A DNA stretch of 64,000 nt from Malus domestica (GCF_042453785.1 NC_091672.1:6342501-6406500); one strand, 5' to 3'. Positions 24,101 to 36,780 are shown, numbered from the stretch's first letter. Notes: generated by a model from the letters alone, not told the origin. Numbers and translations are program-made.

Positions 24101-24340
24101 GCGAGCGCCTCTTCGATTTCTGAGATCGGCCTTCGTGGTCTTTGAGCAGCCCAACTTTTGAGAAAGCAAACGCCTCTTCGATTTCTGAGCAGGCACCTCT
24201 TCGATTTCTGAAGCTCCGTCGAGTGCAGATTTTTATAGGGGCTGGCATTAAGTTCCAAAGCACACTTGAATCTCTACCAGTAGAAGCTTCATTCTTGCAC
24301 TTCTAAGATCTTGATTTGTCCGACCTCTTCTCTCTTCAAC
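21125..24340 (+). other. Cargo 5' region of composite A, with repeats and intron-like signals
   Basis: This sequence is not recognised outside the composites. It contains intron-like pairs in plus orientation (GACAAGGTAAGC near 21390 to CTTGCAG near 21440; CCAGGTAAGT near 21812 to TCTTGCAG near 21911) and recurrent GATATGGGATACTTTTGC motifs (about 21640, 21953). Short frames such as [18 protein letters not shown] precede the first intron-like signal. This suggests decayed, once spliced gene sequence in the sense of the downstream ORF. A TATA-like TTTTTATAG lies at about 24230, 120 bp before that ORF. Confidence 0.5.
22380..24220 (+). repeat. Tandem repeat array in the cargo of composite A (218-bp unit; 916-bp duplication)
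   Basis: The phrase GGAGCAAGCAATCnTGTTGG occurs near 22447, 22665, 23363 and 23581: two pairs spaced 218 bp, with the pairs themselves 916 bp apart. The downstream GGGTAATAATATGGTAGCTA (near 22809, 23725) and GTCTTCGACAGAATGCCCAT (near 23050, 23966) repeat at the same 916-bp offset. Shorter repeats of GGCTCTCGAGATTCGGAG and CCTCTTCGATTTnTGAGA fill the array. Composite B has one pair and composite C one unit in the part seen. Confidence 0.85.
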
Positions 24341-24350
24341 ACCTTTGAAA

Positions 24351-25025
24351 ATGTCTGGCCCCTCCGACCGTCGTTTTGACTTGAACCTTGTTGAAGAGGC
24401 AGCCCCGCCTTCTCCAGACAACATATGGCGCCCATCCTTCGTCTCCCCTACTGGTCCTCTTACCGTTGGGGATTCCGTGATGAAGAATGATATGACCGCT
24501 GCGGTGGTGGCCAGGAACCTTCTCACTCCCAAAGATAACAGACTACTTTCCAAACGGTCTGATGAGTTAGCTATTAAGGATTCGCTGGCTCTCAGTGTTC
24601 AGTGTGCAGGTTCTGTGTCTAATATGGCCCAACGCCTATTTGCTCGAACCCGCCAAGTTGAATCATTGGCGGCTGAAGTGATGAGTCTCAAACAGGAGAT
24701 TAGAGGGCTCAAGCATGAGAATAAACAGTTGCACCGGCTCGCACATGACTATGCTACAAACATGAAGAGGAAGCTTGACCAAATGAAGGAAACTGATGGT
24801 CAGGTTTTACTTGATCATCAGAGATTTGTGGGTTTGTTCCAAAGGCATTTATTGCCTTCGTCTTCTGGGGCTGTACCGCGTAATGAAGCTCCGAATGATC
24901 AACCTCTGATGCCTCCTCCTTCTAGGGTTCTGTCCAGTACTGAGGCTCCAAATGATCCCCCTCCGGTGCCTTCTCTTTCTGGGGCTCTACCGACTGCTGA
25001 GACTTCTCCTAAGCAACCTTTGTGA
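24351..25025 (+). CDS. Composite-encoded coiled-coil protein, 224 aa, copy A
   Basis: The start is the ATG at 24351 ([20 protein letters not shown]). A frame of two further codons upstream lacks an ATG. The product has an acidic N-terminus, a middle part with [20 protein letters not shown], a heptad-rich coiled coil ([20 protein letters not shown] to [10 protein letters not shown], about residues 105-150), and a Pro/Ser-rich tail with two repeats of EAPNDxPxxPxxS. There is no zinc finger, protease, RT or transposase motif. It is opposite in orientation to the RTE parts. The copy at 55561 is 675 bp with no indel: I count 13 differences, 8 silent and 5 replacing. I do not know its function; a gag-like or captured host gene origin are both possible. 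Confidence 0.7.
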   Translation: MSGPSDRRFDLNLVEEAAPPSPDNIWRPSFVSPTGPLTVGDSVMKNDMTAAVVARNLLTPKDNRLLSKRSDELAIKDSLALSVQCAGSVSNMAQRLFARTRQVESLAAEVMSLKQEIRGLKHENKQLHRLAHDYATNMKRKLDQMKETDGQVLLDHQRFVGLFQRHLLPSSSGAVPRNEAPNDQPLMPPPSRVLSSTEAPNDPPPVPSLSGALPTAETSPKQPL

Positions 25026-25283
25026 AGGCTCCCTCTTGTGTGTTTATTGACTCATGTATATGTACATATTTATAGCTTATCGGGGATATCAATAAATAAG
25101 CTTTCCTTCATTTCAACGTATTGTGTTAAATACACCAAAGCCTTCTTCGCTAAGGTCTTTGAATTTTCTTTTGTTGAAGCTTGTATGTTGAAGCTTTCTG
25201 AGTGGAGCATGTAGGTTGGGGTAGTGTTCCCTTAATTTCCCGAGTGAGGAAAACTTCTCGGTTGGAGACTTGGAAAATCCAAG
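25026..25283 (+). other. 3' flank of the cargo ORF
   Basis: It holds AATAAATAAGCTT (about 25090), a plausible polyadenylation region for the plus-strand cargo gene, and then AT-rich sequence ending at the RTE junction (AAAATCCAAGTCACTGAGTG). The same sequence is present at 56236-56481. Confidence 0.5.
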
Positions 25284-27250
25284 TCACTGAGTGGGATCGG
25301 CTATATGAATCTTAGAACGCCATTGTGCTCGATCCTGTGTCATGTCCTTCGTTAGATCCAAGTACTCTAAGTCTTTTCTTAGAGTCTCTTCCAAAGTTTT
25401 CCTAGGTCTTCCTCTACCCCTTCGGCCCTGAACCTCTGTCCCATAGTCGCATCTTCTAATCGGAGCGTCAGTAGGCCTTCTTTGCACATGTCCAAACCAC
25501 CGTAACCGATTTTCTCTCATCTTTCCTTCAATTTCGGCTACTCCTACTTTACCCCGGATATCCTCATTCCTAATCTTATCCTTTCTCGTGTGCCCACACA
25601 TCCAACGAAGCATCCTCATCTCCGCTACACTCATTTTGTGTACGTGTTGATGTTTCACCGCCCAACATTCTGTGCCATACAGCATCGCCGGCCTTATTGC
25701 CGTCCTATAAAATTTTCCCTTGAGCTTCAGTGGCATACGGCGATCACACAACACGCCGGATGCACTCTTCCACTTCATCCATCCAGCTTGTATTCTATGG
25801 TTGAGATCTCCATCTAATTCTCCGTTCTTTTGCAAGATAGATCGTAGGTAACGAAAACGGTCGCTCTTTGGTATTTCTTGATCTCCGATCCTCACCCCTA
25901 ACTCGTTTTGGCCTCCATTTGCACTGAACTTGCACTCCATATATTCTGTCTTTGATCGGCTTAGGCGAAGACCTTTAGATTCCAACACTTCTCTCCAAAG
26001 GTTAAGCTTTGCATTTACCCCTTCCTGAGTTTCATCTATCAACACTATATCGTCTGCGAAAAGCATACACCAAGGAATATCATCTTGAATATGTCTTGTT
26101 AACTCATCCATTACCAACGCAAAAAGGTAAGGACTTAAGGATGAGCCTTGATGTAATCCTACAGTTATGGGAAAGCTTTCGGTTTGTCCTTCATGAGTTC
26201 TTACGGCAGTCTTTGCTCCTTCATACATATCCTTTATAGCTTGGATATATGCTACTCGTACTCCTTTCTTCTCTAAAATCCTCCAAAGAATGTCTCTTGG
26301 GACCCTATCATACGCTTTTTCCAAATCTATAAAGACCATGTGTAAATCCTTTTTCCCATCTCTATATCTTTCCATCAATCTTCGTAAGAGATAGATTGCC
26401 TCCATGGTTGAGCGCCTTGGCATGAACCCGAATTGGTTGTCCGAAACCCGTGTCTCTTGCCTCAATCTATGCTCAATGACTCTCTCCCAAAGCTTCATTG
26501 TATGACTCATTAGCTTAATACCCCTATAGTTCATGCAATTTTGTACGTCGCCCTTATTCTTGTAGATAGGCACCAAAGTGCTCGTTCGCCACTCATTTGG
26601 CATCTTCTTCGTTTTCAAAATCCTATTGAAAAGGTCAGTGAGCCATGTTATACCTGTCTCTCCCAAAAGTTTCCACACTTCGATTGGTATATTGTCTGGG
26701 CCTATTGCTTTTTTATGCTTCATCTTCTTCAAAGCTACAACCACTTCTTCCTTCCGGATTCGACGATAAAAAGAGTAGTTTCTACACTCTTCTGAGTTAC
26801 TCAACTCCCCTAAAGAAGCACTCATTTCATGTCCTTCATTGAAAAGATTATGAAAATAACCTCTCCATCTGTCTTTAACCGCGTTCTCTGTAGCAAGAAC
26901 CTTTCCATCCTCATCCTTGATGCACCTCACTTGGTTTAGGTCCCTTGTCTTCTTTTCCCTTGCTCTAGATAGTTTATAGATATCCAACTCTCCTTCTTTG
27001 GTATCTAGTCGTTTATACATATCGTCGTAAGCCGCTAACTTAGCTTCTCTGACAGCTTTCTTCGCCTCTTGCTTCGCTTTTCTATACCTTTCACCATTTT
27101 CATCGGTCCTCTCCTTGTATAAGGCTTTACAACATTCCTTCTTAGCCTTCACCTTTGTTTGTACCTCTTCATTCCACCACCAAGATTCCTTTTGGTGTGG
27201 GGCAAAGCCCTTGGACTCTCCTAATACCTCTTTTGCTACTTTTCGGAAAA
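25284..27250 (-). CDS. RTE-clade LINE reverse transcriptase, 5'-truncated, frame open
   Basis: An uninterrupted frame of over 600 codons on the minus strand holds the end of the linker ([19 protein letters not shown]), the RT domain ([66 protein letters not shown]), the catalytic [10 protein letters not shown] near 26050, and the C-terminal [15 protein letters not shown]. The frame has no natural ATG near its left edge because the N-terminal endonuclease domain is missing: the RTE match stops near [10 protein letters not shown] (about 27240). The polymerase core is intact but the element cannot nick target DNA alone. It ends in the cargo rather than in a TTG tail. Confidence 0.88.
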
Positions 27251-27419
27251 AAGGCTGTTGCTGGAAATCATAATCATCAAAAGTGGGAAACCGAGAAAAG
27301 GTGTTCTATATCGGTGAGATTCATTTCTGTACAAGTATTTTACAAAGGAAAAGGGCGAAAAAGGTTAAAAAAGACAGTGCTCTTTCCTGAAACTTTACGA
27401 ATCATCCACACATTTGACA

Positions 27420-27735
27420 CTTAAGGTGTGTTTGGATAACAGACTTTAACATCCCATGGAATATAGGTAAAATATGTTAGGAATGCAAAATAAAAATTTG
27501 ATAGAGGGATTTTTTTTTCCCAAAATTTGATAGGAGGACTGGAAAATGACTAGATGCAATACATTTGAAAGTCCTTTATTTAGTGTCTTTGTTGTAATCA
27601 GTAGTGTTTTAGTAGTAGCTTTGTAGTGCTTGAGTAATTCATTGGTAGTGTTCTTGTAGTGCATTTATAACAACAATTGGTATAAAGTTCCTTGGTACTT
27701 CAAGTTTAAGGTCCCGCCAAACAGAGCATTTGGAA
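27420..27735. mobile_element. Possible hAT/Harbinger-like MITE in intron 2 of the DnaJ-like gene
   Basis: The left end TTAAGGTGTGTTTGGATA and the right part CGCCAAACAGAGCATTT are imperfectly inverted around the common CTGTTTGG core of plant MITEs. The interior has GTAGTG-rich short repeats (27600-27660). The ends are poorly matched and the duplication is unclear. Confidence 0.35.
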
Positions 27736-29587
27736 ATTTCCAGCAGAAGATTATTAACAGGTGAAAGTTAAATGTGACGACAAACACCAATTTCATATTA
27801 TAATATGAATCAAGTTACAACAAGAATGGAGAACCTGAAATAAGAAATCTGCATAAGCATTGACATTGCGCGTTAAAGTTTGCTTTCCACAGAACCTTCT
27901 GGACCTTCTTCCATAGTTGTTAAATCTCTGCAAATAAACAGATGCATTCCCTGTCAGAATTAAGAAACAGAATATAAGGTCTTATGACTCAAAAGGAGAA
28001 AGAATGGGGATAAGGAGACAAAGAACGCAAATGAACAAAAAAATTTGACACGTCCTACATATCTAGTGCAGTAAAGAAATGTACAGCATCACATTAGATG
28101 GAAACAGAACTTTGAATAAATTCATTTGGTTAACATAGAAAAAAAATTGAAATGCAGAAACGTAGACAAAATTAACAAAGCTACAACCTAAGGACGATTA
28201 CATGGTCCTTCTTCGTGCCACAAACTGGCCACTTACTAGACAACGAGAAAAGAAAACATATGCTTGAAATTGTTTTAACACTTTGATATAACCCTGTGCA
28301 GGCATTAATGACTTACTAATCAAAGAAAAGGTAAGCATTATGGCAAAGACGACTATTTATTTATTTTTCAGAGGAGTATGGTTCCTAAAATACTCTAATG
28401 GTATAACACATACATCACATACATATGTAATACATTTGGTTCCAAAAATTCCTGTTTTTTCCACATAATTGAGAAGAGTACGGGACACAGAAGTAATTTT
28501 AGAAACTATTACGCGAATTTACTGACTGGGCAGAGGATTGAGGCATGTGTATGCTCAGCCAGGGCTACATAAAAAGGGGGGAGTGTTACAGTGTGCTGTT
28601 AACACTATCCATCTTTAAAGTAATGTGTGTTCTCTCTTTATATTGCGGCAAAGATATAAGGACAGCTTTCAATCTGTAACATTTTCCAATCATTTGTTAA
28701 AACCTAATGTCTATGGACTCATATCCAAATTCAATAATTTGCAAACAAGTTTGGAGATACATATTTAGTGGAAAAAACCAGAATCAGGGATGAAAATACA
28801 GCACATAATTGGTATGGTTTAGATACTCATAAAAGAATACTATGCAAGGAATATTCCCAAAATATGGACTGAATTTGAGTAGAGAAGATGGATGGTGATA
28901 GAACATAACAATTTGAATTGCCATTGACTTATCAAGAAAAGGTAGAAATGCAACACACACATATGTCGAGATGATAAGGGTCAACTCCTTGAACCAACGT
29001 TCCTATCAGTTCCGGAGAAAATATATGACATCTCATTTCAATTTCCATACATGAGTTCTTATGCGTTTCTACAGCCCTTCAAGTGATGAATAGCATCTCA
29101 TTGAACCTTACTAAATTCTGAACAGCATTTCAAAGGTCCCTTTGCATTCAAGGTTAAAATTCTCACAATTTCCAAACAATTAAAAGTGAGTACCCTGCAG
29201 GATGCAATAAGAGACAGTTGTGGCCTAGTTTATCGTTCGAAAGCTTGAATTTTTACTGCAATGCACTGCCTAATTGGTGAGGAAACTCAAAATTCAATCC
29301 ATCAACTTCAGCCCAGAAGTCCCAACTACGCATTTTTTCAGACAACGATAACAAAATTCTTTCTTTTATCAAATCACCAGAACAAGATGAAACATAACCC
29401 ACAAAATTCCATCGATTTCTCACTTCCACTAAGTTTTCACAGCCAAACCAAGCACAGAAGCAAAAGGCAAACATTAAGCGTAAGAAAAAAAAACCAAAAT
29501 TACCAATTTTTCTGGATTCTTAATTATCTTATATCAACACATGGTGGGCATCCCCAATAACCCAAAAACATATACACTTAGCTGATG

Positions 29588-29636
29588 AATATGTGTGTGT
29601 GTGTATATATATATATATAGAGAGAGAGAGAGAACT
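29588..29636. repeat. Compound microsatellite (TG)n(TA)n(GA)n
   Basis: Runs of TGTGTGTGTG, TATATATATA and AGAGAGAGAG lie directly inside the donor side of intron 1 of the DnaJ-like gene (donor at 29637-29638). Confidence 0.9.
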
Positions 29637-30204
29637 ACAGGTCCCGAGTAGGATCGTCGCTTACGATCCAAGACAGGGGTGGAATGAAAGAGGGCGGCCC
29701 TCACATAAATGCAGTAGTTGGGACTGGAGTTTGTGAGAGCCGCTTTCATGGCGGTGTTCATTTTGCTTGAATATGACTGTCGCAGAAAGGCAGAGGCAGC
29801 TCACCAAAAAGGAAGAAGCAGAGGGGAAGCATTTCAATGTCTACCCATCTTATTGGGTTGGCAACGGGGCGGGGCTGGGCCTGGGCTGCCCCTCCTCCAT
29901 CCGATTTTTCTTCGGGGCGTTTCTAGGCCCACGGGACCTAAACCCATTAGGCTTCTACAGTTTCCAACGGGTGATCGAATCCGCTATGATGCCATGTTAC
30001 CAATTAAGGATGTAAAAAGAAGGAAAACTTATTGCAAACTGTGATTCTTAATTAGTTTACAAAGATAAGGTGTATGTATAAAGACCTGAAAGGTATAAAT
30101 TGCCAAGATTGCTACATAACGGAAGGACTAAACTTGTCAAGACTTACCCTTCCACCTAGTTACAATGTGTATACATAAAGACCTAACTCTACACAAACAT
30201 GTTA

Positions 30205-30366
30205 CTTAGTACTACGGTCTGGTGATATTTCTTTTCACTTTGAAGTGAAAGGTCTTAGGTTCGAATATCGTGAATGACAAATTCGATACCAAATTAATTT
30301 GTCAATTGTGTAGCTTAGCCGAACTCATCCTCCCCCTAGTGTAAAACTATCGATGTACTAAAAAAT
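30205..30366 (+). mobile_element. Au-like SINE
   Basis: A tRNA-like head is visible: ACTACGGTCTGGTGATATT (A-box region) and AGGTCTTAGGTTCGAATATC (B-box). The body AGCTTAGCCGAACTCATCC and the end CTAGTGTAAAACTATCGATG follow. The SINE at 60694-60846 is the same family in reverse. The short T-rich tail typical of Au SINEs is not clear here. Confidence 0.75.
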
Positions 30367-30812
30367 AAATTCTAAACAAACAGAAAATAATAAAAAATCT
30401 ATTATGTAAAATATCAAAATTATCAACTTAAATTATACCAAATCGAGGAATATAAGAGGAGGTATGATGACGTTCTGAACTTGAGTTCATGCATGTAATA
30501 GAGGGTCAGAGACCTATTATGTGTGTCCTTTTCGAGATTGCGAACAAAATTGTATTGTTTTTATGGGTGTGAAGAAGAGTAACTACCCTATAAATCAGGG
30601 AGTTTCTATTGAATTATTGAGATAATTATCCTTAATTTTTGTGTTATTATGTCATCATTTATGAAATGACTTATTCACTTTCTAAATGTCGGTCAGCACG
30701 TCACTATCCCAATGTTCACGACATTTGGATCGAAGTTTAAAGGGAAGTTGGATACTTCCAATTTATATGTGGACCCATGAAATTTTCAAAAGTAAGTAGA
30801 AAAATAAGAATG

Positions 30813-31025
30813 AGGATCATTTTCGGATCCTTTTTGTGAGGATCTCGGAGATTCTCCAATCACATCCGTTCATCGTACATCATGTGATCAATTTCGTCAA
30901 GTACTGTTTATATTTATTTTAAATAAAAAGATTTATAATGATTTATGATCGCACGATATGCAATGAACATATGTAATTGGAGGATTTTCAGAATCCTCAC
31001 AAAGAGAACGCGAAGAGGATCCTCA
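30813..31025. mobile_element. MITE with GAGGATC ends
   Basis: The left arm GAGGATCATTTTCGGATCCT, then TTTGTGAGGATCTCGGAGAT, is mirrored on the right by AATCCTCACAAAGAGAACGC and GAAGAGGATCCTC. The internal CATCGTACATCATG is an inverted core. Non-coding. Confidence 0.7.
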
Positions 31026-31934
31026 ATAAAAAAATAACGAAACAAAATAAGTAGGGAATGTATGAAAAGAAAATTTTCTAAATAAAGAAAGCATACCTTG
31101 TCCTAATGAACTTGACCCATGAAATTCATTTGTGCATGGCATAGTTTGATGAGTAGGTGTCTAGGTGACCATGCCCAAAAGAAGACTATTAAAAAGAAAG
31201 TAGTTTCTTTAGCGTACATGCGGGACCAAAGTAGCCATGATAGCCAACTCCAAAAGATGTTCTTCACATGGATAAAGATGTGCAATTAGATCCCATTTCC
31301 AACTAAACAATGCCTTTATCATACATCACTATACCAAAAAGTATACCTCTTAACTCATCATATGACAATGGGGTAATTCTCAGCTCTGGTGTTAATTACC
31401 AATTAACGATACTATCTTCTTGACCGTTAGATCATAAATTTATTTCACAAAGGCGAGATAAATAATAATGCTCAAATAAATTTGAACTCCAAATTATTAC
31501 ATTGCTTCTTATTTTGTTTACGAACTTATTGTCACTCAAGTACTTCATCGAACGCGTTGTTTCCTCTCCATTTCTTAAGCAAACATAGTCAATAACTAAA
31601 TGAGGCAATATTTGTCATTTCTTGCTCTTTGATTACTCCACCCTTGTTCATTTGACAATAAAATTTAGTAACAAATTGTTATTCGTTGTATGTAACCACA
31701 ATTAACTATTTACATGTTGGTCAAATGATCAATTATTATGATGATAACGTCGCGTTCTATATAAAATTAATTCTCTAACATCCATTGTGCTAACACCCTT
31801 TACAATCCATTCAAGATACATTGGATTACTCATAAATTATTAAAAGGATTAATTGGATTATAAAATTTAAAAAGAAAACTAAAGAATGTTTAGGAAATTT
31901 TTAAAGGGAAAAAAAAGGGAGAACTTTTGTAGAA

Positions 31935-32138
31935 TGATTTGGATCCCATTCAGATTCAAATTGTGAAATCTTAAGGATCCTCACATCTTAATCATTTATC
32001 GTGTATCGTGTAGTCAAAAATTATTTTTTTATATTTAAAATTAAACACAAATAATATCTGACGAAAACTGATTACATAATGTACGATAAACAAAAATCTC
32101 CACAAAATAAATCAAGAGGAGATCCTCTTCCTTTGTAG
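31935..32138. mobile_element. Diverged MITE related to 30813-31025
   Basis: It shares AAGGATCCTCACATCTTAAT and TTTATCGTGTATCGTG with the element above, and ends in GAGGAGATCCTCTTC. The terminal inverted repeats are more decayed. Confidence 0.5.
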
Positions 32139-33719
32139 AAGACTGGCTCAAAGATGTGTAACCACGTTGTGAGCTCCGCCGGTAGTTACGCGTTTCACGT
32201 TTCCGTTAAGAGGGAGTCTTATTACATGTGTTTGATCGACCGTTAGTTTAGCAGTTGACGAACTCCACGTTTCCGTTAAGCTAGGAGGAGCGATAAGATA
32301 GGCGAAACGAGCGAGCGTCCGTGGAAGCGGCCGTACGGGAAAACACCACGCGGACATGACCTCCAATCAGTTGGAAACTGAATTGCTGAGTTGGCTATTT
32401 GCTGTTTTCGCAAAACGCACCGTCCCATGGATGATTACAGCCACCCAACCCCACATACCTCCCACCCACTTGGATAAAGCGATTCAAGGGGCATCCTATT
32501 TGGCTGAATAAAATGTTCTCCTTTGCATGACCAATTTGCCCTCCTCTCCTTTATAATTTGACAACCATACAAGTACAAGGGTATTCCTGGAAACCAGGGT
32601 TGGTAGTGCCTATTTGCCATTTTTATTATTATTATTTTATTTCTTTTTTCTCTAAAAAAATGATCAAATGCAGCAGTTCAATCTTTCAAGAACTGAAAAA
32701 ACTAATAGATGCATTTTAGACTACTCTAACATTATCGTGTGATTCACCCAATCGCCAGAAATTGAACTCAGAGCATGTCATATGGAATACAAGCTTGAAA
32801 TTCATTTCCAATCATTGACAATATATTTCTTGTATGATCAACTAACTATGCCATACTTGTACTCTACAAATTGTTACTACTATACCTATCCAATGGTTGT
32901 TCATATTGAGATAATTAGCAACATAATTAATGATGTAAAGTTTGTTCTTTTTGTAAGTGCTCTTATTTACTTTATTAAAATATTGCAGATGTTTTATTGC
33001 TTTGGGCATAGTGGCATAACCAAATAGACTAGAGCAGATGTGATCTTCTTATGCATAGAAAAAAGATGTATGATATTAAACATAAATCCTCTTCAATCTA
33101 TCTTGCAATTAAAGGAAGTGCTCGCCACTTAGGTGTCACACCTCAAAACAAATATTTACTAATGAAGCTCCTACAATAGTTTAACTCACATAGACATAAT
33201 TACAATCAACAAGACATATAACAATCGACAACATAATTCGGAATATCATTTGAAATTTGAAGGACAAAGTCATGTTAAACGTTTTTGAGTAAAACTACAA
33301 TTACCAAAGCTAAGTCCTAAAAAAAAAAAAACTTATCAATATGCTCTCTCTATTCGATTTGTTAGTGATTCAAATTTAAAAAGAAATAAATAAGTAACGA
33401 TTTTAGTAATTAACTTGGGAAAGGGGGTTACGAAATTAACCATGATTCCCGATATACCCTCGGTCACAAAACTAAAGGACAGGTGGGCCATTAGCGGTAA
33501 TGGCAGGGGCACATCCGTCCTCACAATCACAAAGACCGAAAGCGAAGCCAGCTGTTTCCACCATCAACGTGACTTGTCATGGGGTCCGTTGATCAGATAT
33601 TCCCAGCCGACGGTCAGGATCTGAAGATGGCGAATTTGGGGTTCATTTAAGTTGAATTTCATTTGGGAGAGCTTCCTTTTTTAAAACAAGAGGGCGGGTA
33701 CCTCAGCCAGTCTCTTAAC

Positions 33720-34319
33720 AAAGAGAGAAAAGAAACTCACAACCCAAGTACTTTCTTCCATTTCCATTCCCATTCAAAGGTACAACCTTTTTTCATTTTC
33801 CCTTTGTTTTTTGCATTGATTTCGTTTTGTTTGATGGATTTTTATCTGGGTTTTGCTTCATTATCGTTTCTTCGAGCGATATTCTAATCTAATTTAAACT
33901 ACGAGAATGGGGATTCGAAGTTGAGTATGGTTCTTGAAAAATTTGATGGGTTTTGCTTGATCATCTGAAATATTACCGGCATTTGTGATTTGGGAAGGCA
34001 TGTTATGTGTTTGTAGTTTGGTCTCTGTGGTGGGTTTAGGTTCACAAACTTGGTTAGGCATTGGATTGATGTTGCCTTTCAATTTTTCGTGTTTCTGTGA
34101 TGGTCTGCACAACTTGATTGCTTTTATGGAATAAAGGAATGTGGCAACAATGGTGCTGTTTATGTCATCGTTTGATGCTGATTTCGATATGTTGATTTCC
34201 CATCATTTATAAATTGCCGGCATTTGTAGATGCAAATGAATCTGATCTGAGGGATGAACTATTGTTTTGCAATAATTTGATCCAATTGCTTGGTTTCTTT
34301 CTGCAGAAAGAAATAGAAA
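33720..34319 (+). promoter_or_regulatory. Actin 5' leader with leader intron
   Basis: A leader exon ends CATTCAAAG at 33779, followed by GTACAACC. The acceptor is TTTCTTTCTGCAG ending at 34306, and the ATG follows 13 bp later. Plant actin genes characteristically have one intron just before the start codon, often needed for strong expression. The transcription start is not fixed; a TTTTTTAAAAC motif at about 33676 is the nearest TATA-like element. Confidence 0.8.
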
Positions 34320-36265
<1,946 letters not shown>

Positions 36266-36557
36266 TCGCGCAAAGCAAGCAGCGGACAAAGAATTTACAC
36301 ATAACAGATTTTGTATTACAGAAAGGCTTCTTCTATTTAAGTGGTTGCAGAATTTCTTTTTCTATTCATTGTCGAATTTCATTCATGTCGATTTCTCTGT
36401 GTTTGTTATGTTGGGACATGAGCATGGAGGCGAGCAAATTATGATTACGATTCAATTTTTTCATTACTACTGTTTTGTTGTAGAGAAATTATGTATTGTT
36501 ACTGATTTGGTATGGTTGAAATCAAAAATCCCCTTCACTACTCCTTTTGGTTTCTAC

Positions 36558-36780
36558 TTTGTACCATGATTTGCGAATACAGGAGTTGACACTGCAAGCT
36601 GACAGTGTCTGAGAATTTTTGCTGTTAAGGCGCAAACAACATAGGACATAGGAGGTGTTTGGTTTATTAAAAGTTCAGGTGGTAAAGCTATGGTAATCGA
36701 ATGGGGCAAGTGTGGTGAAATGCAATGGTCATAAACCACTTTTTCAGTGACTAACGTAACAAAATTGTCGTCATGTTTGT
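36558..36780 (+). pseudogene. Duplicated 3' end of the MTP gene plus its 3' flank
   Basis: Positions 36558-36621 read TTTGTACCATGATTTGCGAA on to GCTGACAGTGTCTGAGAATT, over 90% identical to the last 50 coding bases, stop and start of the 3' UTR of MTP (minus strand, about 9335-9272). Positions 36655-36775 (TTATTAAAAGTTCAGGTGGT, GTGGTGAAATGCAATGGTCA, CAGTGACTAACGT) match the minus strand of about 7465-7345 at roughly 80%. The 1.36-kb nested MITE pair between these blocks at the MTP locus is absent here. Orientation is inverted relative to MTP. It starts 293 bp after the actin stop codon. Confidence 0.8.

Larger units (their letters stand above)
20262..27250 (-). mobile_element. Composite retroelement copy A (RTE - cargo - LTR fragment - RTE 3' end)
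   Basis: On the minus strand: RTE LINE from its truncated 5' edge (about 27250) to 25284, cargo 25283-21125, LTR fragment 21124-20889, second RTE 3' end 20888-20291, then a (TTG)n tail 20290-20262. Copy B has the same two internal junctions, and copy C shows the left one. The insertion lies in intron 2 of the DnaJ-like gene in the same transcriptional sense. A clear target-site duplication was not found, so the outer right edge is uncertain by some tens of bases. Confidence 0.75.
19295..29761 (-). pseudogene. DnaJ-superfamily gene, J-domain core exon apparently missing
   Basis: Exons that splice in phase: 29761-29639, 27927-27835, 20023-19894, 19548 to about 19464, and a last one at 19360-19295. 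The start reads like a mitochondrial presequence (MNTAMKAALT, RAALFHSTPVLDRKRR). Then come KQTLTRNVNAYADFLFQ, SWQNEYDDEEPSSGRGTSWF, DFRFCEEDEDVETIFRSMFG, and the terminal EEKFKLCSAAHQSL followed by stop. The terminal exon matches the end of a J-domain (HPD-x-HQGSSKA-x-AEEKFK pattern), but no HPD-bearing exon exists in the 100 bp between the last two exons, and their phases do not join. Intron 2 (20024-27834) is 7.8 kb and filled by composite retroelement A. The position beside NUDX23 fits Arabidopsis At2g42080, a DnaJ-like gene. A transcript with a cryptic exon cannot be excluded. Confidence 0.6.
29762..33660. other. 3.9-kb intergenic region with SINE and MITEs, no gene
   Basis: The first 250 bp (GC-rich, with a short frame at 29767-30015) is the presumed 5' region of the DnaJ-like gene. 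The rest is AT-rich and holds a SINE (30205) and two related MITEs (30813, 31935). At 32190-32280 the string CACGTTTCCGTTAAG appears twice (near 32197 and 32262). No exon with coding signal was found. Confidence 0.6.

Noticed and set aside
22380-24220. CRISPR-like array
   Set aside because: The repeats are long, variable and adjoining without regular unique spacers, and the genome is a plant nuclear one.
27240-27310. Coding-looking minus-strand stretch [15 protein letters not shown] beside the RTE 5' edge
   Set aside because: It is preceded by a stop and a weak acceptor, and the DnaJ exons on both sides already join in phase without it. Probably chance, though an exon cannot be fully excluded.
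29718-30044. Overlapping plus-strand frames of 82-108 codons
   Set aside because: They lie antisense over exon 1 and the promoter of the DnaJ-like gene; GC-rich promoter sequence gives open frames by chance.
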